From an uncultured Collinsella sp. (lineage in GTDB: Bacteria > Actinomycetota > Coriobacteriia > Coriobacteriales > Coriobacteriaceae): a stretch of 64,000 bases of DNA. Positions 42,938 to 52,509 of this stretch are shown here, piece after piece (the first letter of the stretch is position 1; each line of letters opens with the position of its first letter). The translations under genes were made by a program, and so were the position numbers. The notes below the pieces were generated by a model. That model was not told the DNA's origin. It made no database searches and worked only from the letters and a program-made list of their open reading frames with translations. The stretch lies in assembly GCA_900541745.1 (NCBI GenBank), contig UQLA01000002.1, forward strand, positions 124,001 through 188,000, given 5' to 3'.

Positions 42938-43375
42938 ATGGCTAAAAAACGCAATGGGCGCCAGGATGCCATCAGAGATATCGTGCGCAACAAGGATGTT
43001 CGCACGCAGCGCGTGCTGGTGGACGAGCTTCGCGCTATGGGTTTCGATTGCACGCAGGCAACCGTTTCGCGCGACATTGCCGATATGGGTCTGCGCAAGC
43101 TTCCCGAGGGTATCTATGTCCTGGCCGAGGACTTGCATCTGCAGCGTATGGTTTCCGAACTGGTAACGGGCGTTCTGCGCACCGACAACCTGGTTATGAT
43201 CAAGGCCCAGCCCGGCACTGCTTCGGGCATTGCCGCTGCGGTCGATGCCGCCGAGCTGCCCGACGTGCTCGGTTCGCTCGCCGGTAATGACACCATCTTG
43301 GTTATCGCCCAGACCGCCGAGGACGGCGAGCGCCTGGAGGCCCTCATCAACAAGCTGAGCAACTCTCGTAAGTAG
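42938..43375 (+). CDS. argR: arginine repressor ArgR
   Basis: The 145-residue protein has the ArgR winged helix (RQDAIRDIVRNKDVRTQRVLVDELRAMGFDCTQATVSRDIADMGL) and the C-terminal hexamerisation and arginine-binding part with GTASGIAAAVDAAELPDVLGSLAGNDTI. It represses arginine genes, although none is nearby. The ATG at 42938 follows GGAGTGAGG. A/T-rich TTATTCAC and ATTCAAT elements just upstream could be autoregulatory ARG boxes. Confidence 0.93.
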   Translation: MAKKRNGRQDAIRDIVRNKDVRTQRVLVDELRAMGFDCTQATVSRDIADMGLRKLPEGIYVLAEDLHLQRMVSELVTGVLRTDNLVMIKAQPGTASGIAAAVDAAELPDVLGSLAGNDTILVIAQTAEDGERLEALINKLSNSRK

Positions 43376-43429
43376 GCGAGGTGGCGCGTGAGGATAGCGC
43401 CGCACGAGCGCATATAGCGACTTTTATGG

Positions 43430-43456
43430 GGCGTCGACGATGGTCGGCGCCTTTTT
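43430..43456 (+). terminator. terminator after argR
   Basis: GGCGTCGAC and GTCGGCGCC pair around a short loop with one mismatch, followed by TTTTT, 55 bases after the argR stop. Confidence 0.7.
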
Positions 43457-43495
43457 GTCGCATCGTGTTGAGGCGTGTGCGAGGTTTCTCGTGAC

Positions 43496-43536
43496 AAAAA
43501 GGCGCCCGAGCAGCATTGATCTGCTCGGGCGCCTTT
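43496..43536. terminator. bidirectional terminator between argR and the PBP gene
   Basis: A perfect 13-base stem (GGCGCCCGAGCAG and its complement) has A5 on the left and T3 on the right, so it can serve both strands. It mainly serves the minus-strand PBP gene ending at 43557. Confidence 0.8.
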
Positions 43537-43556
43537 GATTGGCTATGGCTTGGTGC

Positions 43557-45752
43557 CTACTGACCCGTAGAGGGATCGGGCGTGGGCGTAGGCGTTGGAG
43601 TGGGGGAACCGCCCTCGCCGCCGCCTTCGCCACCGCTACCGTCGCCGCCGGTGGAGCCGCCGGTGGAGCCGCCGGTCGTTCCGGTGCCACCCGTGGTGCT
43701 GCCGCCCGTGGTCTCGGTGGTCGTGGTCGTAGTCGTGGTTGTCGTAGTCGTGGCCTCTTCCTCGTCTTTGTCCTCGGTGTCGCTTTCCGCCTTCTTGGTG
43801 TTGCTGGTGCCGTAGAACTTCCAGACGTTGTTGTTCTTATACGTGGGGGCCGTTCCGGTCGGGAACTCCTCGCGCTCGGTGCCGGCAAGGACGGTGTTCA
43901 TGAACTTCTTAAAGACGGGCAGGTTAGTGCTGTCGCCCAGCAGGTCCGTGCCGTACTTTTGGATGGGAATCTCACCTGCGGAGTAGCCGGTCCACAGGGC
44001 GCATGCCAGCTGCGGGGTATAGCCGCAGAACCACAGGTTGGTGGTGTTGTCGGTGGTACCTGTCTTGCCGGCATAGGGCTGGTTCACGCTCAGAGCGCCG
44101 GCGGCACCCGTGCCGCTGCCCTGCATGACGCCGGTCAGGACGTCGGTCACTGCCGCGGCCTCGCCGGTGGAGAGCACCTGCGAGGGGTTATCGGTGTGCT
44201 GGTACAGTACCGAGCCAGTTCGCGAATCAATCTCGGTGATGGCGATCGGCTGGCGATAGTAACCGCCGTTGGCAAACGTGGCATAGGCCGCGGCCATCTC
44301 GAGCGGCGAGATGGAGCCGGTGCCGAGCGTCATGACGGGAACGTCCTCGATATTGTCCTTAGAAGGATCGATGCCGAGCTTTTTGACGAGCGACATGATC
44401 TTGTTATTGCCGATAGCCTCTGCAACCTGGATATAGCCGGTGTTGGAGGAGTATGCCGTCGCCTGCTTGAGCGTGATGGTGCCGTAGCTTTGGTTGGCGT
44501 AGTTTTGCACCTCGGTCGTGGTGCCCTTGGCCTTGAGCGGCGAGTTGCAGTTGAGGGTGACGTTGGGGTTCATGCCGTTTTGGATGGCAGTGGCCAGCGT
44601 AAAGGCTTTAAACGTGGAGCCCACGGGACGCTTGGCCGTGGCGTGGTTCACGTGGTTCTCGTCGGCGTTATAGTCGTAGCCGCCCACCATGCACTTGATG
44701 TAGCCGGTCTTGGGGTCGACGACGACCATGCCCATGTCCAGGCCGTCGAGCGAAAGCGTGTCGAGCTGGGCACGCACGGCCTCCTCGGCAGTCTGCTGCA
44801 TCGTGGGGTCGATGGTGGTCTTGACGGTTAGGCCGCCCTTAAACAGCACGTCGGTGGAGAACTCCTGCTCCAGCAGCTGCTTAACATAGGCGACAAAGTA
44901 GGGCTGCGAATACACGTCGACGCCGCTGCCCGAAATCTCGGTTACGTTGAGGGTGATGGGCTCTGCCTGCGCGGCGTCGTGCTCCTCCTGGGTGATGTGG
45001 CCCAGGCGCAGCATGTTGTCGAGGACCTTGTTGCGGCGGGAGAGCGCCAGATCGGGATTAACCGTGGGGTCGTACTGCGACGGCGAGTTGGGAAGGCCGA
45101 TGAGCAGCGCGGCCTCGCTCAGGGTGAGATCGGCGGCGCTCTTGGACAGATAGGTCTCGGCTGCGGCCTCGATGCCGTAGGCACCGTGGCCGTAATAGAT
45201 GGTATTGAGGTACATCATAAGGATCTCGTCCTTGGAGTACATCTCCTCCATCTTGATGGCGATATAGGCTTCGCGCACCTTACGCTCGATGGTCGAATCG
45301 AACTGCTCCTCCTGCAGGATGGTGTTGCGTACCAGCTGCTGGGTGATGGTCGATGCACCCTCGTGGCCACCGGAGGCGGTTGCCACGGCGGCACGCGCGA
45401 TACCCCACAGGTCGATACCGCCGTGCTCGTAGAAGCGCTCGTCCTCGACGTCGACGGTGCCCTGCAGCACGTACGGAGAGACCTGGTCCTTGGTGACGGA
45501 CTTGCGGTTTTGCGTGTAGAAGCTCGCGATCTTGTTGCCGTTGCAATCGACGATCTCGGTGGGTTCACTCACCAGATAGGCGTTGGCGTCGGTATAGTCG
45601 GGCAGATCGGACAGCCAACGGTTGACGTTGCCGATCATGCCGATGCCAAACGCTACGCCCGCGATGAGCAAAAAGCCCAAGAACGAGAGCAGGATCATGG
45701 GCAGGGCGTGCGTCTTGGAACGACTGCGTCCCTGTCGTTGGCGAGGACCCAT
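43557..45752 (-). CDS. class A penicillin-binding protein (PBP1A-type)
   Basis: The 731-residue bifunctional enzyme has a cytoplasmic basic N-terminus and one membrane anchor (about residues 19-41). The glycosyltransferase domain carries EDERFYEHGGID near 103-114. The transpeptidase has SxxK at S379-K382 (STFKAF), SxN near 437 (SSN) and KTG near 560 (KTGTTD). The C-terminal 90 residues are low-complexity: a run of threonines, then glycine/serine-rich, then TP repeats. The start at 45752 follows TGGAGGTC and removes 41 implausible residues. It polymerises and crosslinks peptidoglycan at the cell surface. Confidence 0.93.
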   Translation of the reverse strand: MGPRQRQGRSRSKTHALPMILLSFLGFLLIAGVAFGIGMIGNVNRWLSDLPDYTDANAYLVSEPTEIVDCNGNKIASFYTQNRKSVTKDQVSPYVLQGTVDVEDERFYEHGGIDLWGIARAAVATASGGHEGASTITQQLVRNTILQEEQFDSTIERKVREAYIAIKMEEMYSKDEILMMYLNTIYYGHGAYGIEAAAETYLSKSAADLTLSEAALLIGLPNSPSQYDPTVNPDLALSRRNKVLDNMLRLGHITQEEHDAAQAEPITLNVTEISGSGVDVYSQPYFVAYVKQLLEQEFSTDVLFKGGLTVKTTIDPTMQQTAEEAVRAQLDTLSLDGLDMGMVVVDPKTGYIKCMVGGYDYNADENHVNHATAKRPVGSTFKAFTLATAIQNGMNPNVTLNCNSPLKAKGTTTEVQNYANQSYGTITLKQATAYSSNTGYIQVAEAIGNNKIMSLVKKLGIDPSKDNIEDVPVMTLGTGSISPLEMAAAYATFANGGYYRQPIAITEIDSRTGSVLYQHTDNPSQVLSTGEAAAVTDVLTGVMQGSGTGAAGALSVNQPYAGKTGTTDNTTNLWFCGYTPQLACALWTGYSAGEIPIQKYGTDLLGDSTNLPVFKKFMNTVLAGTEREEFPTGTAPTYKNNNVWKFYGTSNTKKAESDTEDKDEEEATTTTTTTTTTTTETTGGSTTGGTGTTGGSTGGSTGGDGSGGEGGGEGGSPTPTPTPTPDPSTGQ

Positions 45753-45917
45753 ATATTGACCTCCAGGTATGTCGTGCCGGGCGGCGGGTGCGCCGCTGGG
45801 GCAGGATGGACATAAGTTATTACACGATAAACCAAACGAGGCGCGCGAGGCCTCGTGTATGCTGGATGACGGCATTTTTCAGAGTGAATGCATACCTTGT
45901 TGGTAAGGAGTTTGCCG

Positions 45918-47888
45918 ATGGCGATTCGGACGATGGGGCCGAGCGGACAATGCGATAACGAGCTGGGGGCTGCCGAGGCGGCGCTGCCCGAGCTGCTGGC
46001 GCCTGCCGGCGGACTCGAACAGATGCTCGCGGCGATTGCAGCAGGCGCCGATGCCATCTATGCGGGCCTGGGCGGGTTTAACGCCCGCGTGAGCGCACAC
46101 GGCTTTACCGACGACGAGTTTTTGCGCGGCTGCGTCGTGGCGCATGCGCACGGCGTGCGTGTATACGTGACGCTCAACGTGTTTGTGTTCGATGACGAGT
46201 TGGCCGACGCGGTGGCGCTGGGGGCGCATGCGCATGAGCTGGGTGCCGATGCCTTGATCGTGGCGGATGCCGGTCTGGCCTGCGCGTTGCGCGCGGCGAT
46301 TCCCGGGGTCGAGATTCACCTGTCCACGCAGGCGGGCGTCCATAGCGAAGGCGCCGTGCGCCTGGCTGCCGACGAGCTCGGGGTCGAGCGCGTGACGACC
46401 GCCCGCGAGCTGGCGGTCGACGAGATTGCCGCCCTGTGTGCTACCGGCGTGCCTATCGAGGTGTTCTGCCACGGCGCGATTTGCATTGGATATTCGGGCG
46501 CCTGCGAGTTTTCGGCCCTGCGGCGTGGACGATCGGCGATGCGCGGCGACTGTACACAGCCGTGTCGCCTGGCGTACGACCTGGTGGACGAGGCGGGGGA
46601 GAGCGTCGTTTCCGTGGAGGGCGATCGTCTGCTGTGCCCGCGCGACTATCTGGGCATTGCGCACCTGCCCGAGCTTGTTGGGGCCGGGGTGGCGTCGCTC
46701 AAGATCGAGGGGCGCATGAAAAACCCCGACTACGTGTTCAACGTGGTGCGGGTGTGGCGTCGTGCACTCGATATGCTGCGCGATGGCGCGTGGGATGCCG
46801 CTGCCGTGTCGGCGCTCGAGCGCGAGCTGGGCAGGTCGTTCAACCGCGGGTTTACCGATGCGTATCTGCGGGGGCGATCGGGTGCTGAGCTCATGAGCTT
46901 TGAGCGTGCGATTAACCAGGGCGTGCGCGTGGGCCACTTGGTGACTGTGGGTCACGAAGAGGTGACCGTCGAGCTCGATGCCGCCGTGGCCGCGGGCGAC
47001 ACGCTCGAGATTCGGTTCTATCCGGGTGCCGATGCGCGCCCCGATGTGCCCAAGCGCTGGCCCCAGGTGCCCTGCCCGGTGGATGCGGCGGCGGGGGAGC
47101 GCGTTGTCGTGCACTGCAAGCGTAAGGTGGATGCGGGATGCGAGGTGTACCTGATTCGCAGCGCCGGCGTGTTGGAGCAGACGACGACGGCGCTGGAGCA
47201 CATGCGGGTCGAGACGGACGCGGTCGTACCCGTTGCACGAGCCGTTGAGATACTGCCCTTTGAGGGCGCCGTGACTGTTGACGACGTGCCCGAGGCGGCG
47301 TTGGCGGAGCCGACGGAAAAGGGGGCTTCCGCTCGCATGGTCTTTGCCTGGCAGCTGATGGATGCCGACCCGTGTGGCGAGCGCGATCTGTCCGATGCGA
47401 CCGTGGTGCTCGACGAGGTCTGTCGCGCGGCCGATGCCTCGCGTACCCGTTCGCTTATGCGGCGTGCCGGGCGCGTCGTCTGCCGTAATCTGGGACAGGT
47501 GGCGATGGCGCGTGAGCTGGGCGTGGCGTTTGACGTTGCGGTACCGGTGTTTTGCGCGAACCGGGTTACGCTTGCCTGGCTACGCGGGCTCGGCGCGGGC
47601 CGTGTGTATTTGCCTGCCGAGCTTGTCGCTGACGACGCGGAGCGCGTTGCCGAGCTTGCCGCTTGCCCCGGTGTCTTGGGGGCTGTCGACGCCGACCGTC
47701 CCGAGCTTATGGTGTGCGAGCACTGCTTGCTGACTGCCGAGGGCGCCTGCGCCACGGATGCGACGGGGCAGGTCCGTTGCCGTGACTGCTCGCGCCGTCA
47801 GCAGGCGCGCTTTTTGGTCGAACGTGACGGCACGCGTTTGCCGGTCGATGTCGACGCGTGCGGCAGGACGAGGATTTTCCTGTCGTAG
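45918..47888 (+). CDS. U32-family peptidase (RlhA/PrtC-like)
   Basis: The 656-residue protein has the U32 core: ELLAPAGGLEQMLAAIAAGADAIYAG at the start and IEVFCHGAICIGYSGACEFSALRRGRSAMRGDCTQPCR, the cysteine-containing U32 signature. A long C-terminal collagenase-like portion ends in CEHC and CRDC cysteines. The enlarged form resembles RlhA, needed for 23S rRNA C2501 hydroxylation, but peptidase or tRNA-hydroxylation (TrhP) relatives look alike. The ATG at 45918 follows AAGGAG. The gene is divergent from the PBP gene. Confidence 0.85.
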   Translation: MAIRTMGPSGQCDNELGAAEAALPELLAPAGGLEQMLAAIAAGADAIYAGLGGFNARVSAHGFTDDEFLRGCVVAHAHGVRVYVTLNVFVFDDELADAVALGAHAHELGADALIVADAGLACALRAAIPGVEIHLSTQAGVHSEGAVRLAADELGVERVTTARELAVDEIAALCATGVPIEVFCHGAICIGYSGACEFSALRRGRSAMRGDCTQPCRLAYDLVDEAGESVVSVEGDRLLCPRDYLGIAHLPELVGAGVASLKIEGRMKNPDYVFNVVRVWRRALDMLRDGAWDAAAVSALERELGRSFNRGFTDAYLRGRSGAELMSFERAINQGVRVGHLVTVGHEEVTVELDAAVAAGDTLEIRFYPGADARPDVPKRWPQVPCPVDAAAGERVVVHCKRKVDAGCEVYLIRSAGVLEQTTTALEHMRVETDAVVPVARAVEILPFEGAVTVDDVPEAALAEPTEKGASARMVFAWQLMDADPCGERDLSDATVVLDEVCRAADASRTRSLMRRAGRVVCRNLGQVAMARELGVAFDVAVPVFCANRVTLAWLRGLGAGRVYLPAELVADDAERVAELAACPGVLGAVDADRPELMVCEHCLLTAEGACATDATGQVRCRDCSRRQQARFLVERDGTRLPVDVDACGRTRIFLS

Positions 47889-47985
47889 GTGTTCGGTCGC
47901 GCCGTTTTGGTTATTATTACTGGGTTTATGAACTTCGAGCACCGCCGTATCCGGTGAGGGTGCTATAGCAAAAGGAGGATACCCA

Positions 47986-49197
47986 ATGCTGTCTGTCGAC
48001 GAGCAAATGCGTATCATCACCTCGGGCGCAGCGCAGATCGTCCCCGAGGCCGACCTTCGCAAGAAGCTTGAGAAGGGCGAACCCCTTAACATCAAGCTCG
48101 GCGTCGATCCCACTAGCCCCGACCTGCACCTGGGCCATGCCGTGCCCCTGCGCAAGATGCGTCAGTTCCAGGACCTGGGCCACAACGTCACCCTCATCAT
48201 CGGTAACGGCACCGCACTGATCGGCGATCCTTCGGGCAAGAACTCCACCCGCCCGCAGCTTTCGCAGGAGCAGATCGAGGCCAACGCCGAGACCTACGTG
48301 AGCCAGGCCATGAAGATCCTGGATCCCGAGAAGACCACCATCGTGCACAACGGCGACTGGATCCTGTCGATGGATCTGGCCGGCCTGCTGCAGGTGTGCT
48401 CCAAGTTCACCGTCGCCCGCATCCTTGAGCGCGATGACTTTACCAAGCGCTACCAGTCCCAGACGCCGATCGCCCTGCACGAGTTCCTGTACCCCGTGAT
48501 GCAGGCCTTCGACTCCGTTCAGATCAAGGCCGATGTGGAGATGGGCGGCACCGACCAGCTCTTCAACCTGCTCGCCGGTCGCGAGCTCATGGAGAAGATG
48601 GGCATGGAGCCGCAGATCGCGCTTACCATGCCGCTGCTCGAGGGCACCGATGGCGTCCGTAAGATGTCCAAGTCCTATGGCAACTACATCGGTCTGACCG
48701 ATGCTCCCAAGGACATGTTCGGCAAGACCATGTCCATCCCCGACGAGATGATCGGCAAGTACTATCGCCTGGCGAGCTCGCTCACTCCGGCCGAGGTCGA
48801 CAAGATCGACGCTGCCCTGGCCGATGGCTCTGCCGATCCCTATGAGCTCAAGCGCGCTCTGGGCCGTGACCTGTGCGACACCTACCACGGCGCCGGTGCC
48901 GGCGACGAGGCTCAGGCCGAGTTCGACCGCGTGTTCAAGGAGGGCCAGCTTGCCGACTTCCCCGAGAAGCATGTCGAGCTGACCGTCAACGACGAGGGCC
49001 AGATCTACCTCGCCGGCCTGCTTAAGGACCTGGGCCTTTCGGCGAGCGCCGGCCAGGCCCGTCGCGACATTGACGGCGGCGGCGTCAAGATCAACGGCAA
49101 GGCCGTGGCTCCTAAGAGCTACAACATCGACCCCAGCGCCCTCAAGCTGGGCGACACCCTCTCCGTAGGCAAGCGCAAGGGCTTTAAGCTCATTTAG
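47986..49197 (+). CDS. tyrS: tyrosyl-tRNA synthetase
   Basis: The 403-residue class I synthetase has the HIGH-type HLGH at 48-51 and KMSKS at 226-230, with the S4 RNA-binding domain at the C-terminus (about residues 335-400). GGAGG precedes the ATG. I looked for a T-box leader in the 97 bases upstream and saw none. Confidence 0.96.
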   Translation: MLSVDEQMRIITSGAAQIVPEADLRKKLEKGEPLNIKLGVDPTSPDLHLGHAVPLRKMRQFQDLGHNVTLIIGNGTALIGDPSGKNSTRPQLSQEQIEANAETYVSQAMKILDPEKTTIVHNGDWILSMDLAGLLQVCSKFTVARILERDDFTKRYQSQTPIALHEFLYPVMQAFDSVQIKADVEMGGTDQLFNLLAGRELMEKMGMEPQIALTMPLLEGTDGVRKMSKSYGNYIGLTDAPKDMFGKTMSIPDEMIGKYYRLASSLTPAEVDKIDAALADGSADPYELKRALGRDLCDTYHGAGAGDEAQAEFDRVFKEGQLADFPEKHVELTVNDEGQIYLAGLLKDLGLSASAGQARRDIDGGGVKINGKAVAPKSYNIDPSALKLGDTLSVGKRKGFKLI

Positions 49198-49224
49198 TTA
49201 CGCGGTTTTACCAAACCGCGTAAC
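49197..49224 (+). other. 12-bp perfect hairpin at the tyrS stop codon
   Basis: GTTACGCGGTTT and AAACCGCGTAAC form a perfect 12-base stem with a four-base loop. It begins inside the tyrS stop codon and lacks a T-run. Confidence 0.6.
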
Positions 49225-49237
49225 CGCTCGACGCTGC

Positions 49238-49336
49238 GCGGGCCGCATTTGGACAATCTGACGTTCAACTTCAAGGGCGCGACCAGAAGGTCTGCGCCCT
49301 TTCGTTTCACGTCACCCTGTCTCAAATGCGGCCCGC
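49238..49336. terminator. nested inverted repeats with a tyrS terminator inside
   Basis: Outer arms GCGGGCCGCATTTGGACA and TGTCTCAAATGCGGCCCGC (49238-49255, 49318-49336) differ by one inserted base. They enclose an AAGGGCGC-GACC-AGAA-GGTC-T-GCGCCCTT hairpin (49273-49301) followed by TTCGTTT. The inner hairpin is a likely tyrS terminator. Confidence 0.65.
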
Positions 49337-49393
49337 TCGCTGGCGCTGCCAAAACATCGGCGTTTTTGTTGTCGGGACGGCAGTTAGTAGTTA

Positions 49394-49459
49394 TTGGGTA
49401 GTCGTTGGGGACGTTCTTGAATGACTAGTCGTTTAAGAACGTCCCCAACGACTACCCAA
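49394..49459. repeat. 25-bp perfect inverted repeat, GACTAGTC/GGGGACGTTCTT family
   Basis: Perfect 25-base arms (49394-49418 and 49435-49459; TTGGGTAGTCGTTGGGGACG... and its complement) surround a 16-base loop with GACTAGTC. Related pieces occur at 51429-51500 and 52510-52615. The rest of the 49198-49608 gap holds no gene. A GTCCCCATTGCACC block at 49468-49481 also occurs at 63518. Confidence 0.8.
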
Positions 49460-49608
49460 GGCGGCCTGTCCCCATTGCACCGAGTGGCGTGTGCCGTTAA
49501 GCGGAGGGGCGTATTGCCGACCTATCGTTTGGGCATACAATTGCTATTGGCTTGCTGCGGTGAAGGCTCGTCCGCTCCGCAGTTATTTCTACAGTTAAAG
49601 GAGAATGT

Positions 49609-51429
49609 ATGTCCGTTGAGGTCATGAGGTCTGTGATCGAGGCTGCCGAGGGTCGCGTGCCCGTCGACACGCTGTTTACCAATGCGCAGATTGTCGACGT
49701 GTACGGTCAGCGCGTGGCGCCCGGTAGCGTTGCCGTCAAGGACGGCGTAATCGTCGGCGTGCTCTACGACGGTCGCGACGATGCCGCTGGCACCTATGAG
49801 GCGACCGAGGTCATTGACTGCCAGGGCCGCTATCTCGCCCCCGGCTTTATCGACGGACATCTGCACATTGAGTCCTCGAACATCCGTCCCGCCGAGTATG
49901 CGCGCATGGCGGCGACGCGCGGCACCACCACTGCCATTGCCGACAGCCACGAGATCGCCAATGTTTCCGGCCTGGACGGCCTGCGCTTTATGATTGAGGA
50001 CGGCCGTCGCGCGCCCATTTCCATCAAGTACATGATGCCCTCGTGCGTGCCCGCACTGCCCGATGAGCAGGCCGGTGCCGTTATTTCGGCTGCCGATATG
50101 CAGGCGTTTTTTGCCGAGCATCCGGGCGATGTCTTTGGTCTGGGCGAAATGATGAACCTGCCGGGCGTCTTTATGGCCGATCCCGAGACCTGCGCTCGTA
50201 TCGACGCTGCCAATCAAACGCCGTCCAAGCAGGTTGACGGCCATGCGCCGCTTGTTGCCGGTAAGGACCTCAACGCCTATGCCGCAGCGGGCATCATCGC
50301 CGACCATGAGTCGACGATTCCCGAGGAGGCGCTCGACAAGCTGTCCCGCGGCATGTATGTGATGCTGCGTGAGGGCACATGCAGCCACGACCTGGCCAAT
50401 TTGTCCCCGATGCTGCTGGAGAACCCTGCCCGCGCCCGCCGCTGCTGCTTTGCGACCGACGACCGCGCTCCTTCCGACGCGCTTTCGACCGGCATGATCG
50501 ACAATGCCTGCCGTGTGGCTATCGAGGCCGGTATTGACCCCGTGGTTGCCATCTCTATGGCGTCCCTGTCCACGGCCGAGGCGTTTGGCCTGGACCACGG
50601 TTGCCGCGACCCGCACGAGCTGCGTGGCGCCATCGCCCCGGGCAAGCGTGCCGACCTGCTGGTACTCAACGACCTGACGTTTGCCACGGCTCCGTATCGC
50701 GTGTATGCCGCCGGCGCGCTCGTGGCGCAGGACGGCACCTTTGTGGGCGAGATTGCACCCGAGATGGCCGAGGTTGCGGCCCTTGCCGATGAGCTGCGCG
50801 CCTCCGTTAAGCTGCCGAAGCTTTCGCTCGACGTGTTCGACTATGCCTTTAAGCCGGGCGAGGCCGTGATCGACGTGGTGCCGGGCAAGGCCATCACGGG
50901 CATGGCTCGTCCCGAGAATGCCGAGGGCCTGCGCCGCATTATGCTGATCGAGCGCCACGGCCGTGGCTTGTCACTGCAGGCCGAGGGCGCCGACGGTGAT
51001 GGCCCTGCGGGCCTGGGTCTTGTTGGCAAGCACATTGGTCGCGGCTGGGTGCGTGGCTTTACCATTACGGGCGGTGCCATCGCCTCGACGATCGGCCACG
51101 ACTCGCACAACGTGTGCGTGGTGGGCGACAACGCGGCCGATATGATGGCTGCCGTCGAGGCTGTTGGCCAGGGCGGCCACGTGCTGGTGCGCAACGGTGA
51201 GGTCGTGGCGCGTATTCCGCTGGTGCTCGGTGGCCTGATGAGCGAAGGCACGGCCGAGGATGTCGCCGCGCAGCACGACGACTTTATGGTCAAGGCGCGC
51301 GCCATGGGCATTGAGCCGCCGCTCGATCCCATCATGGGCATCATCTTCCTGCCCCTGCCGGTGATCCCGACGCTCCGCATCCGCCCCGAGGGCATGTTCG
51401 ACGTCACCACCTTCACCTACGCCGACTAG
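49609..51429 (+). CDS. ade: adenine deaminase
   Basis: The 606-residue protein is an adenine deaminase of the AdeC type. It has the amidohydrolase motif GFIDGHLHIESS (H84, H86), TTTAIADSHEIANV, the conserved CFATDDRAPSDAL and the C-terminal domain with HDSHNVCVVGDNAADMM. It converts adenine to hypoxanthine and ammonia, which fits the purine-degrading genes at 1-29 kb. AAAGGAG precedes the ATG. No purine riboswitch is apparent upstream. Confidence 0.94.
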   Translation: MSVEVMRSVIEAAEGRVPVDTLFTNAQIVDVYGQRVAPGSVAVKDGVIVGVLYDGRDDAAGTYEATEVIDCQGRYLAPGFIDGHLHIESSNIRPAEYARMAATRGTTTAIADSHEIANVSGLDGLRFMIEDGRRAPISIKYMMPSCVPALPDEQAGAVISAADMQAFFAEHPGDVFGLGEMMNLPGVFMADPETCARIDAANQTPSKQVDGHAPLVAGKDLNAYAAAGIIADHESTIPEEALDKLSRGMYVMLREGTCSHDLANLSPMLLENPARARRCCFATDDRAPSDALSTGMIDNACRVAIEAGIDPVVAISMASLSTAEAFGLDHGCRDPHELRGAIAPGKRADLLVLNDLTFATAPYRVYAAGALVAQDGTFVGEIAPEMAEVAALADELRASVKLPKLSLDVFDYAFKPGEAVIDVVPGKAITGMARPENAEGLRRIMLIERHGRGLSLQAEGADGDGPAGLGLVGKHIGRGWVRGFTITGGAIASTIGHDSHNVCVVGDNAADMMAAVEAVGQGGHVLVRNGEVVARIPLVLGGLMSEGTAEDVAAQHDDFMVKARAMGIEPPLDPIMGIIFLPLPVIPTLRIRPEGMFDVTTFTYAD

Positions 51430-51500
51430 TCATTGGGGACGTTCTTAAACGACTAGTCATCGGGGACGTTCTTAAACAACTAGTCGTTGGGGACACTCTT
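51429..51500. repeat. three direct GACTAGTC...GGGGAC repeats
   Basis: Three tandem units of about 28 bp (ACTAGTCATTGGGGACGTTC-like) start right at the adenine deaminase stop codon. They belong to the same family as the inverted repeat at 49394. Confidence 0.7.
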
Positions 51501-51611
51501 TGGCGTGTTGCTTGGCGCTGCGACCGTGGGGCTTCTGGTGAGCGTGAGCTATTTGCTAGGTCCTTGTAACGTTTACGCCCGCAGAGTCTTATCTGAGTTC
51601 CCTTTGGGTAC

Positions 51612-51641
51612 GTTGGAATCGGATACACGTTCGATTCCAAC
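51612..51641 (+). other. 10-bp perfect hairpin upstream of the HAD phosphatase gene
   Basis: GTTGGAATCG and CGATTCCAAC pair perfectly around a ten-base loop, 21 bases before the start codon at 51663. It could be a regulatory leader or an attenuator. Between 51500 and 51612 I see no gene that I can support. Confidence 0.4.
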
Positions 51642-51662
51642 AAGTCCGAAGGGAGCTTTTCT

Positions 51663-52457
51663 ATGTTTAAACTGATTGCATCCGATATGGACGGCACGTT
51701 GCTTGATGAGAATAGCCAGGTACCGCCCGAGACATATGAGCTGATTGAGGCCCTGAGCGAGCACGGCGTGCATTTTGCTGCGTCCTCGGGCCGCCGTTAC
51801 GACCGCCTATGTGAGTTCTTTGCGCCCGTGGTCGACAAAATGGACTTTGTCGCGGCGAATGGTGCGCAGGTTTATGCAGAAGGGGTCGAGGTCGATCGCG
51901 AGGTATATTCGCATCTCGCCGTCCGCAAGCTCGCGCGCACGGTCAAGATGTTTCCTAACATGCATCTGGCGCTCTTTGATCGCACCAAGTCCTTTTTGCT
52001 CGACGACGAGGACAAATTTGTCCGCGAGATCGACAAAGATCTGCCCAACGCCGAACGCATTTGGGGACTGCCCGATCCGCATGTGAATATCATCAAGGCA
52101 TCGATTATCTGCGATGACGGCAACGTGATGGACAACGCCTACGTGTTGCAGCGCGAGCTGGGCGACCTGTTCTCTTTCGCGCCTTCGGGCAACGCGTGGA
52201 TCGACGCCATGCAGCCCGGCGTGTCGAAGGCGTCGGGAATCGAGCAGCTCATGGAGCACTATGGCGTCGAACGCGACGAGGTCATGGCGTTTGGCGACTC
52301 GATGAACGACTATGAGATCATTCGCTTTGTCGGTACGGGCTGCGCGATGGAAAATGCACGCCCCGCGCTCAAGGCAGTCGCCGATCGCGTGGTGGGGCGC
52401 AACCGCGACCACGCTGTCCAGCAGGAGCTCCGCCGTGTTCTGGAGAGTCTCGCCTAA
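51663..52457 (+). CDS. Cof-type HAD-superfamily phosphatase
   Basis: The 264-residue protein has HAD motif I SDMDGTLLDEN (D8 nucleophile), motif II ASSGR and motif IV FGDSMNDYEII, as in Cof/YbiV-type sugar phosphate or PLP phosphatases with a C2B cap. GAAGGGAG lies before the ATG. A second, only distantly similar member lies convergently at 52614. The substrate is unknown. Confidence 0.85.
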   Translation: MFKLIASDMDGTLLDENSQVPPETYELIEALSEHGVHFAASSGRRYDRLCEFFAPVVDKMDFVAANGAQVYAEGVEVDREVYSHLAVRKLARTVKMFPNMHLALFDRTKSFLLDDEDKFVREIDKDLPNAERIWGLPDPHVNIIKASIICDDGNVMDNAYVLQRELGDLFSFAPSGNAWIDAMQPGVSKASGIEQLMEHYGVERDEVMAFGDSMNDYEIIRFVGTGCAMENARPALKAVADRVVGRNRDHAVQQELRRVLESLA

Positions 52458-52509
52458 TCCGGCAGTTAGGGACGTTCCTTTTCTGCCGGCAACCGGGGAC
52501 AGTCCTTGC

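Noticed and set aside
47889..47985. T-box leader upstream of tyrS
   Set aside because: Only 97 bases separate the genes and there is no T-box core sequence or long specifier stem.
49461..49608. Purine riboswitch upstream of adenine deaminase
   Set aside because: I could not find the conserved junction elements of the purine aptamer in this leader.
51487..51675. 62-codon hydrophobic frame before the HAD phosphatase gene
   Set aside because: Its start lies inside the repeat units, it lacks a ribosome-binding site and it runs through a perfect hairpin into the start of the next gene.
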